Shown here: in pieces, positions 1 through 8,385 of the stretch | Position numbering within the stretch: position 1 is the stretch's first letter | Layout of the letters: the number at the start of each line of letters is the position of its first letter | Source of the DNA: an uncultured Terriglobales bacterium | GTDB lineage: Bacteria > Acidobacteriota > Terriglobia > Terriglobales > Acidobacteriaceae | Length of the DNA stretch: 35,063 nt | Direction: 5' to 3' | NCBI GenBank assembly: GCA_955652395.1 | Contig: CATPBJ010000202.1 | Span: 1-35,063 of the forward strand | Notes under the pieces: model-generated | Database searches by the model: none | What the model saw: only the letters and a program-made list of their open reading frames with translations | Told to the model about the DNA's origin: nothing | Program-made: the position numbers and the translations under genes

Positions 1-39
1 CCGGAAAACAAGACTCAGCATCCAAAGCGGCGGACAAGA

Positions 40-1199
40 GTGTCCGCCCCACACAGCTTTTCGTTTAACATCTATCCGCCAATAGATCGCCACACCTTAT
101 CGCGCGGCGGAATTGCAGTGAATATCGTCAAGTCAACTCGCAGGTATGAGGCCTGGCTGGGTTCGCACACCCCCATCGTGAAGGCGGATCTACGCCTGAA
201 GCATCAGCGCATGGTGGAAGGGGCATTTCCCTTTCTGCGGGCCACCTTCTATCGCTGGATGCAGATTTGGCCGGAGATTTGTCCCGATCTGGCGAAGGCT
301 CCCCAAGTCCTGGGCGTAGGTGATCTTCACGTTGAAAATTTCGGCACTTGGCGGGACGTGGAAGGCCGCCTGGTCTGGGGCGTAAACGATTTCGATGAAG
401 CAGCAATGCTGCCGTACACCAATGACCTGGTAAGGCTCGCCACCAGCGCACTCCTCGCCATCGAGGGCGGACATTTGCTATTGAAGGCCAAAGATGCGTG
501 TGCCGCAATCCTCGATGGCTACCGCAAATCACTGGCAGAACACGGGCTTCCTTTTGTGCTGGAAGAAGAACACCGGTGGCTGCGCCAGATCGTCCTCGGT
601 GAATTGCGAGATCCGCTGCTCTTTTGGCAGAAGATGGATCGCTTGCCTCGGGTGAGGGGAAAAATCCCGGCCAGCGCGCGGGATGCCCTGGAACATCTTC
701 TACCCGAGCGCGGTCTGGACTATCGGGTCGCCCGCCGGGTCGCCGGCCTGGGCAGTCTGGGCGCATCCGCTTGGTGGCCCTGGCGGAATGCAACGGGGGC
801 AAGGTAGCACGCGAAGCGAAAGCCCTGGTGTCGTCCTCGGTTTATTGGGCGAATGGTGCCGACCAACCGGAGCTGATGTACCAAGTCATGATCAATCGAG
901 CGGTGCGTTCTCCGGATCCGTTTGTGCAGATGCGCGGGCGTTGGATCGTTCGCCGGCTGTCACCCCACTGCTGTCGCATCGAGTTAAGTGTCCTGCCCAA
1001 GGGTCGCGAAGAACTTCGACTTCTGTTTGCTATGGGATGGGAAACCGCGAACATCCACCTGGGCAGTCGGTCCGTGGTGAAGCAAATTCGGCAGCACCTC
1101 GATCGTCTGAAGCCCGGCTGGCTGTCGGTTTCAGCCAGGAACATGGCCGATGCAGTCACCCGGGACTGGCGCGCGTGGAAAAAATCGGCCGGATCCTGA
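40..1199 (+). pseudogene. DUF2252 family protein, frameshifted
   Basis: DUF2252 proteins have a kinase-like (aminoglycoside phosphotransferase-like) fold; their reaction is not established. The first part, read from GTG 40 or more likely GTG 118 (the family usually begins just before the RRYEAWLG segment), carries GDLHVENFG (around 316-342) and NDFDEA (around 385-402), the motifs expected for the phosphotransferase-like catalytic loop and metal site. After GLGSLG the frame runs into junk and stops at 807, whereas the frame reached by adding one base resumes at once with RLVALAE, GGKVAREAKALV and continues to TGA 1199. The break lies in the G run at 759-761 and is explained by loss of one G. 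Both halves together give a near full-length family member, so this is a recent single-base lesion or a sequence error. The frame is open to the left edge, so the true start could lie outside the window. Confidence 0.8.
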
Positions 1200-1724
1200 A
1201 CTTCGAAGGCTCTCCGCTAGAATTCCGGCTCCGTCGAAACCGTGCACAACTGTTTTTCTTCTTTTCGTTCCACTTCCCGAAGCGCAAACTGCTTCAGCTT
1301 CGACTGGGATCTCCTGACGCAAGGCATCAAGCAGCGCATCCAGAATGACCTGCAGGGACTGGGGGTTCTCCATCAGCACCCATTCCAAGCTTTCGCGGTG
1401 TACCGCCAGTTCTCCGATGGGCCGAGACCCGCTGATGTCAACCCGGCCACCCGGCGTCGAAAGTTGGCGCCAGCCTGCGGCTCCCAATGCAGTTCGCGCG
1501 AAGGGATAAACAAGCCTTTCCGTGGTCATCCAGTGAATCACGAGCTCCTCGACATGGTCGATGCTGCAGGCGGCTTGAATGCCCGCCCGGGAGGCCATGT
1601 GCTCATTCCATGGCAGAATCGTCAGCTTGTCCTCCCAGGTGTTTTCGGCGATCAGGAAACGGGGCTGGTTCGCGCATCGCTCTTGTCCGCAAATCGCACA
1701 CAAAGGGGTTCTAAAGTGGTTCAT
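1131..1724 (-). CDS. Conserved-looking hypothetical protein with N-terminal CxxCGxExC motif
   Basis: I do not recognise a named family. The protein begins with a short Cys motif (CAICGQERC, residues 8-16) typical of a small zinc-binding knuckle, followed by a compact, protein-like segment (FLIAENTWEDKLTILPWN) and a helix-rich second half. ATG 1724 overlaps the stop of the small upstream ORF as TAATG, implying translational coupling. The reading frame as given runs to 1131 and overlaps the 3' end of the DUF2252 gene by 69 bases on the opposite strand. The last ~50 residues (after EAEAV, near 1290) look unlike natural protein. A shifted frame there reads FALREVERKEEKQL and stops at 1217, leaving a clean convergent gap, so the 3' end may be frameshifted. 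The N-terminal two thirds are sound; the C-terminus is doubtful. Confidence 0.65.
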   Translation of the reverse strand: MNHFRTPLCAICGQERCANQPRFLIAENTWEDKLTILPWNEHMASRAGIQAACSIDHVEELVIHWMTTERLVYPFARTALGAAGWRQLSTPGGRVDISGSRPIGELAVHRESLEWVLMENPQSLQVILDALLDALRQEIPVEAEAVCASGSGTKRRKTVVHGFDGAGILAESLRSSGSGRFFPRAPVPGDCIGHVPG

Positions 1725-1879
1725 TAAGCACCTTTCAACTCCGGCCGATACACTTTCACGGTCGGCTGCATCTGCCTCAGATGCGCGGCAGGCACGGGAG
1801 TATTCCTGACGGGTAGCGGAACTGTAACCATGCCCCGTCCGCGTTCAAATGTCAGAGTGAAATACTGAGCAACAGCCAT
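1724..1879 (-). CDS. Small ORF (51 aa) coupled to the downstream Cys-motif gene
   Basis: A 51-residue reading frame begins at ATG 1879 (MAVAQYFTLTFERG) and ends with TAA at 1726-1724, sharing its last base with the ATG of the next gene (TAATG). The sequence is basic and proline-containing with no signal peptide or membrane segment. The frame stays open upstream to 2050, but that extension looks like non-coding translation. A weak GGAG lies about 14 bases before ATG 1879, so the start is not firm. The only positive evidence is the exact stop/start overlap with a plausible gene; function unknown. It could equally be a leader whose translation controls the downstream gene. Confidence 0.35.
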   Translation of the reverse strand: MAVAQYFTLTFERGRGMVTVPLPVRNTPVPAAHLRQMQPTVKVYRPELKGA

Positions 1880-2337
1880 CGCATAACCAGTAGCGCTCCA
1901 TCTGGCGCACGGACCGCTCTCTCCGAATTGCGGGTAAGATTCCGGACGCCACCCCCGCAGAATTATCCGTATCAAGCAGGAAAGCTTGCCGAGGCTGAGA
2001 CTGCGGAACAAATTGGAACAGGAGCGGGATTCGACGCACTTATGAAGCATCGAGGGTCTCCTGGAAGCGAGCCGTTAACCGGAATGTGCCGGATGGCAGC
2101 TTTGCACGCGAGGTGCCACAAGTTTAGGATGAAGGAAGTTACGTAACTAATTGAGAACTTGGGGGGTCTGATCCCCCACTTATGCCCCTGTATGCCGACC
2201 AGAGGTCAGATCTGCCGCTGCGATTGCCCGCCCCTTGGGCCAGGAGTAAGATTGCCCAACGGCAGCAGCCCAGCGGAGCAGTCCCTACAAGCCCTCGGGA
2301 CGCTGCTCTTCAACAATTCTGAGTGACGTAGAGCTGT
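1880..2337. other. Intergenic region upstream of the kinase gene, with small palindromes
   Basis: No convincing gene on either strand. It separates a minus-strand gene pair from the plus-strand kinase and should hold the divergent promoters. Two short symmetric sequences stand out: AGTTACGTAACT at 2137-2148 (perfect 12-base palindrome, operator-like) and a TGGGGG/CCCCCA hairpin at 2160-2178. Neither is followed by a T tract, so the hairpin is not a normal terminator. No tRNA or known riboswitch fold is evident by eye. Confidence 0.4.
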
Positions 2338-4953
2338 ATGGCAGAATTTCAGCCCACTTTGACGAGTTCGAACGAGCCCCAGGACTCACTGTCTGGCACG
2401 GTGGTGGGACGATTCCGCATCGGAGAACGGCTCGGCAAAGGCGGTATGGGGGAGGTCTATCGCGCCGAGGATACCAAGCTCAAACGCACCGTCGCCCTCA
2501 AGCGTCTGGCGCCTTCGCTGCGTGCCGATTCTCGCTATCGCCACCGTTTCCTGGAGGAAGCGGAGCGTGCATCCCGCTTCGGCGATGCTCACATCGCCGC
2601 TGTCTATGACGTTTTGGAAGAACAGGGCGAAATATTCCTGATTCTGGAGTACGTGGAAGGACAGAACTTGCGCCAGCGCTTGCGGCAGCCCTTGTCGCTA
2701 GATGAGTTCTTCACCATCGCAATTCAATGCGCGGAAGCGCTGGTGGCGGCGCACGGGCATAGCATCGTTCACTGTGACATCAAGCCGGAAAATATCATGC
2801 TCACCAGCTCTGGCCAGGTCAAAATACTGGACTTCGGCGTGGCCAAGCACCTGCCGCGTTCTGACCAGAGCTCGACCGTGGACCGAGCCGGCACTTTTGC
2901 CGGCACGCCCGCCTACATGTCGCCGGAAGTTCTGCTGGAGCAGGCCCCGGACGGCCGCGCTGACATTTTTTCTCTAGGCGTAGTGTTCTACGAGGTCCTG
3001 ACCGGACAACACCCTTTTCTCGCCGGCAGTTTCGTTGCTACCACCGACCGCATTCGCAGGGAGACACCGGCTCCGATACGCATTTTCAATCGCTCAGTTC
3101 CGCAGCGGTTGCAGGCGCTGGTCAGCAAGGCCATGGCGAAGGAACCGGAGCGGCGGTATTCTGACGCTCGCGAACTGTTGAAGGAACTTTGCGCGGTCCG
3201 ATCGGGCCTGACTTCCGACAGAGTACCGCCCGCGTCACAAGAAAGAGAACGCCGTAAAAAGCAATACCTCCTAAGCGTTGTAGCCGCCGTTCTGCTTATC
3301 GCTGGTCTGCTCGCTAGCTTCAGGTTGGATGGGGTCAGAAACTGGCTTGGAATTGGAAAGCCACCCGCGGTTCATTTGGTAGTGCTCCCCTTTGCCACGC
3401 CCGACGCTGACTCCAGCGCCAAGGCGTTTTCCGACGGTCTCACAGAGACTTTAACCGCCGAGCTCACCCAGCTTACCGGGAACTACCCCTTGCAAGTTGT
3501 CCCCGCAAGTGAGGTACGTGCCGGCGCCATTACCACAGTGGAACAGGCACGAAAGGAATTCGGCGTGAGTATGGTGCTTGAAGGGAGCTTGCACGGTGCC
3601 GGCGATCAGGTTCGCGTTACGTACAGTCTGGTGGATGCCACGACCAGGCGTCAATTGCACGCGGAGGCCATCACTGCCAACGCCGCTGATACATTGGCTA
3701 TGGAGGATCGCGTAGTCGATGGGGTGCTGGGCATGCTCGGCTTAGAAGTGGAAAGCAAAGACCGCGCTGTGCTCGCCGCGCACGGAACGCATGATCCCGC
3801 AGCCTACGACTTCTATCTTCGCGGCCGAGGTTATCTCCAAGAAGTTCAGAAACCTGAAAACATAGAGAGCGCCATCGTGGTTTTCAATCATGCTCTGGAG
3901 CGCGATCAAAAATATGCCCTCGCCTACGCCGGCCTGGGTGAGGCGTTCTGGGCCCGCTACGAGCAGACCCACGATCCTGAGTGGGTAAGAAGAGCGACGC
4001 AAGCCTGTGAGCGCGCGGTCTCCCTTAACCCCGATCTGGCGAGCGGCAATACGTGCTTTGGTACGGTCTACAATGGCACCGGAAAGTATGAAGAAGCCGC
4101 CCGCCAATTTCAGCGGGCGGTGTTACTGGACCCGACCAGGGACGATGCGTTCCGCGGACTTGCGTTTGCCTACGAGCGTTTAGGCAGACAAGCGGACGCC
4201 GAACGAACCTTCCAGCGTGCTATCCAGCTTCGGCCTCAGTACTGGGCAGGTTATGAGTGGCTGGGCACCTTTTATGCTGAACATGCCCGCTACGAAGAAG
4301 CGGCCAGACAATTTGCCCAAGCCGTAGCTCTGGCCCCGGACAATCCCCAAGGTTATCGTAAGCTGGGTGGCGCTTACATTTTCATGGGGCGGTACCTGAA
4401 AGCGATCGAGATGTTGCAACAGGCCATCACTCTCTATCCGACTTCAGGTGCCTACTCCAATCTCGGGATCGCTTATTTTAACGTTCGTCGTTTTGACGAT
4501 GCTGTCGCTGCTTACGAGCACGCTTGCACTCCGTCCAGCCGGGATTACATCGCGTGCGGGAATCTGGCACGAGCGTATTACTGGGCACCAGGAAGGCGAG
4601 GCCAGGCAGAGGAATACTATCGCCGGGCGATTGCTCTGGCGGAAGATAGACTCAGCATCAATCCTCGAGATGGAGATCCGCACATACTTACAAGTAGTTA
4701 CTATGCCATGCTTGGCGATAAACTACATGCGCTCGACCATTTGCAGCAAGCCCTTGAGCTTCGGCCCAACGAACCTGAATACCTGCTGACCGCGGCCATC
4801 GTCCACAACCAATTTGGCGAAAAGGACGATGCGCTCAAATGGCTTGAGACAGCCGTAAGTCAGGGATACTCACCTTCGGAGATAAGGGTCGCGCCTGAAC
4901 TGGACAACCTGCGTGAAGAGGCCAGATTTCGGAAACTTGTAGGGACCAGGTAG
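2338..4953 (+). CDS. Membrane Ser/Thr protein kinase with TPR sensor domain (PknB-like)
   Basis: 871 residues. Kinase domain about 27-285: glycine loop LGKGGMGEV (32-40), catalytic Lys55 in VALK, catalytic loop HCDIKPEN (145-152, Asp147), metal Asp165 in DFG, and MSPE (194-197) ending the activation segment. A cysteine replaces the usual Arg before the catalytic Asp, so this is a non-RD kinase, a class often not controlled by activation-loop phosphorylation. A basic stretch (ERERRKK) precedes one membrane helix (about 310-328). Beyond it lies a domain beginning HLVVLPF and containing FSDGLTETLTAEL, like the TolB-N-type module found between kinases or transcription regulators and TPRs, then several TPR units (about 470-860) with Y-A-G and P-x repeat signatures. 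Topology implies cytoplasmic kinase and extracytoplasmic protein-binding sensor. Such architectures are common in Acidobacteria; ligand and substrates are unknown. ATG 2338 lacks a strong ribosome site. Confidence 0.93.
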   Translation: MAEFQPTLTSSNEPQDSLSGTVVGRFRIGERLGKGGMGEVYRAEDTKLKRTVALKRLAPSLRADSRYRHRFLEEAERASRFGDAHIAAVYDVLEEQGEIFLILEYVEGQNLRQRLRQPLSLDEFFTIAIQCAEALVAAHGHSIVHCDIKPENIMLTSSGQVKILDFGVAKHLPRSDQSSTVDRAGTFAGTPAYMSPEVLLEQAPDGRADIFSLGVVFYEVLTGQHPFLAGSFVATTDRIRRETPAPIRIFNRSVPQRLQALVSKAMAKEPERRYSDARELLKELCAVRSGLTSDRVPPASQERERRKKQYLLSVVAAVLLIAGLLASFRLDGVRNWLGIGKPPAVHLVVLPFATPDADSSAKAFSDGLTETLTAELTQLTGNYPLQVVPASEVRAGAITTVEQARKEFGVSMVLEGSLHGAGDQVRVTYSLVDATTRRQLHAEAITANAADTLAMEDRVVDGVLGMLGLEVESKDRAVLAAHGTHDPAAYDFYLRGRGYLQEVQKPENIESAIVVFNHALERDQKYALAYAGLGEAFWARYEQTHDPEWVRRATQACERAVSLNPDLASGNTCFGTVYNGTGKYEEAARQFQRAVLLDPTRDDAFRGLAFAYERLGRQADAERTFQRAIQLRPQYWAGYEWLGTFYAEHARYEEAARQFAQAVALAPDNPQGYRKLGGAYIFMGRYLKAIEMLQQAITLYPTSGAYSNLGIAYFNVRRFDDAVAAYEHACTPSSRDYIACGNLARAYYWAPGRRGQAEEYYRRAIALAEDRLSINPRDGDPHILTSSYYAMLGDKLHALDHLQQALELRPNEPEYLLTAAIVHNQFGEKDDALKWLETAVSQGYSPSEIRVAPELDNLREEARFRKLVGTR

Positions 4954-4996
4954 TTGACAGAGAGCATACTTTCGATTCGCACGAGAGGAGAACTGT

Positions 4997-5374
4997 ATGG
5001 CAGAAGCTGCAAAAGTGTTTCAGTTTCCGGGAGAGATAGGAGATTGCAAAATCTACGTTGTTCACAACGGGCCGGAGCCAGAAGATCATCCCGCGATCCA
5101 GATCTCGATTTCGCGGCAGGATTCGGTGCACTGGACCTCATATTCACAGAAGTTTAGAGTCCGCGAGTTGAACCTCATACGAAAGGGGCCCGGGGCTGTG
5201 GCGAAGCCTCCGGAGCATCCCTTTTACCGCGAATTCCCACGTGACAATCCCAACTATGAAGTTCAGATCAACTCGGGCCCAGCCAAACCCGAAGCTTACG
5301 ATTGTACCTACGAAGCCCATTTTGACTTCGAAGACGGCACTCAAGGGGACCCGCACATCCAGATCGGAAAGTGA
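4997..5374 (+). CDS. Hypothetical protein, 125 aa, downstream of kinase
   Basis: I do not recognise a family. ATG 4997 is preceded by a good ribosome site (GAGAGGAG, about 7 bases upstream), 43 bases after the kinase stop, so the two genes are probably co-transcribed. The product is soluble-looking (no signal peptide or membrane helix), rich in beta-strand-type segments and in Pro/His/Asp, with DPHIQIGK at the extreme C-terminus and two cysteines. It could be a substrate, modulator or unrelated passenger of the kinase; only the adjacency supports a link. Confidence 0.7.
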   Translation: MAEAAKVFQFPGEIGDCKIYVVHNGPEPEDHPAIQISISRQDSVHWTSYSQKFRVRELNLIRKGPGAVAKPPEHPFYREFPRDNPNYEVQINSGPAKPEAYDCTYEAHFDFEDGTQGDPHIQIGK

Positions 5375-5455
5375 TCATGCGGCACTAGGCGCCGGAGTGG
5401 TTGACGGACAAGGGCTGTAGATTTGGGGCACAGGTAGTTTGCGGCAGTGGGCTTG

Positions 5456-5943
5456 ATGAAGCTTGCTCACAGCCGCGATCGCAGTATGGGTGTGCCTGGC
5501 GGTCGGGCTGGCACGATGCTGTGCTCTTGGGCCAACAGTCACAGTCCGCAGCAGAGCACCAATCTGAACGGCTGGAACGCCTCCCTGGCGGGAAACTACA
5601 ACCAGTGGTTTGGCCTTACTGGGGATTTCAGTGAAGCCTACCATTCGGAAGGTGGGGCAGACTTCAGGAGCTACACCTATACGCTTGGGCCGACCATCGC
5701 CAGTCGAAAAGTTTACTCGGTTTGCGCACGCTCTGTTTGGAGGGGGTTCGTCAAACCGATATTGGTGGCTCGTCCGCAGGTTCGGTGAACGGCTTTGCGG
5801 CGATCTTCGGAGGCGGGGTGGACGCAACGCTCTCGCCGCGCGTCGCGGTGCGTGTGGGACAGTTCGACTACGTGTCATTCCACGTCGGAGGAGGGTCGGT
5901 CAACGTTTTCCGTTATTCCGCCGGAATTGTTTTTCGTCCATAG
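5456..5943 (+). pseudogene. Outer-membrane beta-barrel protein gene, broken by multiple frameshifts
   Basis: Pieces of one recognisable protein lie in order in different frames. ATGAA at 5456 is followed, one base out of frame, by a signal peptide (SLLTAAIAVWVCLAVGLA, 5460-5513). The next frame holds barrel strands (STNLNGWNASLAGN to TYTLGPTIA, about 5548-5700). Then a third frame gives VEKFTRFAHALFGGGSSN (about 5700-5753), and a fourth switch gives TDIGGSSAGSVNGF through to SAGIVFRP and TAG at 5941-5943. NLNGWN, FAHALFGG and the aromatic-ending SAGIVFRP are typical of small OmpA-like/opacity-type barrels (PF13505-like) in Acidobacteria. At least four indels are needed, so this is a decayed gene or a locally poor sequence. 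The order and completeness of the pieces make the identification firm even though no intact product can be made. Confidence 0.75.
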
Positions 5944-5962
5944 CCAGAGAGCTTGAAATAGT

Positions 5963-5994
5963 GAGAGTGGCGACGAGCCACTCTCAATTTGTTT
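5963..5994. terminator. Bidirectional intrinsic terminator
   Basis: Perfect 9-bp stem GAGAGTGGC (5963-5971) / GCCACTCTC (5977-5985) with loop GACGA, followed on the plus strand by AATTTGTTTG and on the minus strand by an A/T-rich run (ACTATTTC). It lies between the convergent ends of the broken barrel gene and yjbQ and can serve both. The T tract is imperfect on both sides. Confidence 0.7.
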
Positions 5995-6028
5995 GCTTCG
6001 GGTCTGGCGGCGCCGCTCGGAATCCAGG

Positions 6029-6442
6029 CTACTCGCCCATCACTTTCACGATGACCCGCTTGTCCCGCTGGCCGTCGAATTCCGCATAGAAAATCCGCTG
6101 CCAGGTTCCCAAGTCAAGTTTACCCGCGGTAACGGGGACGATGACTTCATGGTGGATGAGCAATGCTTTCAAGTGCGAATCGCCGTTGTCCTCGCCGGTG
6201 TCGTGATGTTTGTAGTCTTTGCGGAAGGGCGCCAGAGTTTCTAGCCATTGATCGATGTCTTCGATCAGGCCGCTTTCGTTGTCGTTCACATAGACGCCGG
6301 CCGTGATGTGCATTGCGGAAACGAGTACCATGCCTTCCTTGACGCCGCTCTTGCTGACGATTTGCTCCACCTGGGGCGTGATGTGCACGTAGGCGCGGTG
6401 GGAGCGGGTATGGAATTTCAAGTATTCGGTAAGACACTTCAT
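6029..6442 (-). CDS. yjbQ: YjbQ/UPF0047 family protein (secondary thiamine-phosphate synthase-like)
   Basis: 137 residues, the usual size of the UPF0047/YjbQ family. Visible family signatures: [11 protein letters not shown] (around 44-54), [11 protein letters not shown] (85-95), [15 protein letters not shown] and the closing [14 protein letters not shown]. Family members adopt a compact beta fold with a conserved His/Asp site and were reported to substitute weakly for thiamine-phosphate synthase in E. coli; the native role is unsettled. ATG 6442 has an AAGGGG ribosome site 7 bases upstream. The gene stands alone on the minus strand, diverging from the DUF2339 gene 80 bases away and closed by the bidirectional hairpin downstream. 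Confidence 0.93.
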   Translation of the reverse strand: MKCLTEYLKFHTRSHRAYVHITPQVEQIVSKSGVKEGMVLVSAMHITAGVYVNDNESGLIEDIDQWLETLAPFRKDYKHHDTGEDNGDSHLKALLIHHEVIVPVTAGKLDLGTWQRIFYAEFDGQRDKRVIVKVMGE

Positions 6443-6522
6443 GGTTCGTCCCCTTAATAGTTCGTGAAAGCCAGACCAGTTTCGCAGATAATGCTTCGGA
6501 AATCAGTTTCTCCGGAGGTGCG

Positions 6523-8385
6523 GTGGATCCTTCTGGCAGCGAACTGCAGGAGCTTCGGCGGCTTGTGGGTGAACTCACGGCGCGGGTACTTCGCATCGAG
6601 CAGGCGTTGAACCTGCCCTCCGGACTGGCGGCTGCACCGCCACGACCACTGACTTCGTCCCCGCCCCCGGCAGAACTGAAGACGACCGCGCCGGTGATTC
6701 CGAGCGTGGTGCCGGGTATTCCTCCAAGGCCTGTGGCAACCTCGCCGGCAAGCCAAAGCAGCGCGGACCTGGAATCGCGCATCGGTTCGCACTGGCTGAA
6801 CCGGATCGGTATCACTGCGGTGTTAATCGGCGTCTCGTACTTTCTGAAGTTTGCCTTCGACAACGACTGGATCGGCCCGGCCGGCCGGGTAGCCATCGGA
6901 ATGCTGGGGGGTATCGCCGTCGTGGTGTGGAGCGAAACTTTTCGCCACCGCGGATACCGCATCTTCTCTTACTCGCTGAAGGCCGTCGGCATCGGCGTGC
7001 TCTATCTCTCGCTGTATGCAGCCTTCCAGGTGTACAGCCTGGTGCCGGGCGGCGTGGCCTTCATCATGATGTTCGCGGTAACTGCTACGACGGCAGTGAT
7101 GGCCTGGACCCAGGATGCAGAAATCCTCGCCGCATTTGCCCTGATCGGCGGCTTCAGTACTCCGATGCTGCTTTCCACCGGTGAGAATCGTGAAGTGGCG
7201 TTGTTCGCTTACGTGGCCATTCTGGACCTGGGCGCGCTTGCCCTGGTAATCCTGAAACCCTGGCGGCGATTGCTGGTCTTGAGTTACGTGGGAACGCTGG
7301 TGCTCTATGTCGGCTGGTATTCGAGCTTCTATGACCTCACCCAAATTCGGATGACCGTCGGCTTCGCCACGGTGTTCTTTGCAATCTTTGCGGTGGCGCC
7401 ACTGGTAGCGCGCCCGGCAGAGAAGGGAAGACTGTCCGACGCGGTTCCTCCTCTGGTGGCCGTGGTGAACGCCGCCGGATATTTTCTGCAAATCTACATC
7501 ATGTTCGAGGTGATCGGCACCAAGGACACGGCATGGTTTGCCCTGGTTCTGGCGGCCTTGTACATCTTCCTCAGTCGCCAGGCTCGCGGCCGAGCGGATA
7601 ATCCCGAGGCGGCGAAAACCGTGGACTTGCTGCATCTTGCGCTCGCCCTCGGATTTATCACGGTTGCAATTCCCATCCGCCTCGACGCGCATTGGGTCAC
7701 CATGGGATGGTTCGTCGAAGCGGCGGTGCTGCTTTGGGTAGCCGACCGGATTCATTCCGAGTTGCTCAACCTATTTGTCGTCGGCGCGCTGGCACTGGGC
7801 GTAGGCCGGCTGTTGCTGATCGACAATTTCTACATCACACGTCCGATCTTCAATAACCGGATGGCGACGTACGCGGTGGCAATCGCAGTGCTGGGCGCGG
7901 TTGCCTGGTACGGTGGCCGCAGAAAGGATGAAACCGGGCGAACCGCCGCGGCTGTTTCTGTAGTTGCTCTGAACCTGCTGGCTCTCATTGCGTTGAGCCG
8001 CGAAGTCGCCGATTATTACTCGCGAGAGATGACCGGCCTTCGTCCGCAGGGGCAATGGGACCCATCTGCCTGGACGGACTGGCAACATGTGAAAATCGCC
8101 CGTGACTTCACTTACTCCGCCCTGTGGATGGCCTACGGCGCCATGCTGATGGTCGTGGGCTTCTGGCGGCGTTCATCATTTGTGCGCTGGCAAGCGTTGG
8201 TTTTGATCGCGTTCACCATCGGCAAAGTCTTCCTTTACGATGTGTCGGAGCTGGACCGCGGTTACCGCATCGTCAGTTTCATAGTGCTTGGAGCGCTGCT
8301 GTTGGCGATTTCGTTTGTGTACCAGCGCGACTGGCTCCGGCTCTCCGCGCGGAACACTCCTGAAGAAAGCCCTACAGGCACATGA
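6523..8385 (+). CDS. DUF2339 family polytopic membrane protein
   Basis: 620 residues. A short N-terminal helical/coiled segment (ELQELRRLVGELTARVLRIE, 7-26) and a Pro-rich linker lead to the family entry motif ESRIGSHWLNRIGI (about 85-98), then a long series of hydrophobic helices (roughly 14-16 membrane segments) to the C-terminus. These features match DUF2339 (PF10101), of unknown function and usually annotated as integral membrane protein. The start is GTG 6523, chosen because GGAGG lies 4 bases upstream and translation begins before the coiled segment. Its stop overlaps the ATG of the next gene (ATGA), so the two are translationally coupled. Confidence 0.9.
   Translation: MDPSGSELQELRRLVGELTARVLRIEQALNLPSGLAAAPPRPLTSSPPPAELKTTAPVIPSVVPGIPPRPVATSPASQSSADLESRIGSHWLNRIGITAVLIGVSYFLKFAFDNDWIGPAGRVAIGMLGGIAVVVWSETFRHRGYRIFSYSLKAVGIGVLYLSLYAAFQVYSLVPGGVAFIMMFAVTATTAVMAWTQDAEILAAFALIGGFSTPMLLSTGENREVALFAYVAILDLGALALVILKPWRRLLVLSYVGTLVLYVGWYSSFYDLTQIRMTVGFATVFFAIFAVAPLVARPAEKGRLSDAVPPLVAVVNAAGYFLQIYIMFEVIGTKDTAWFALVLAALYIFLSRQARGRADNPEAAKTVDLLHLALALGFITVAIPIRLDAHWVTMGWFVEAAVLLWVADRIHSELLNLFVVGALALGVGRLLLIDNFYITRPIFNNRMATYAVAIAVLGAVAWYGGRRKDETGRTAAAVSVVALNLLALIALSREVADYYSREMTGLRPQGQWDPSAWTDWQHVKIARDFTYSALWMAYGAMLMVVGFWRRSSFVRWQALVLIAFTIGKVFLYDVSELDRGYRIVSFIVLGALLLAISFVYQRDWLRLSARNTPEESPTGT

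Noticed and set aside
2160..2178. Intrinsic terminator at the G/C hairpin
   Set aside because: No T tract on either side and no gene ending just before it.
6823..7755. 310-codon minus-strand frame opposite the DUF2339 gene
   Set aside because: Highly charged, Gln/His-rich shadow of a membrane protein's hydrophobic codons; DUF2339 assignment is secure.
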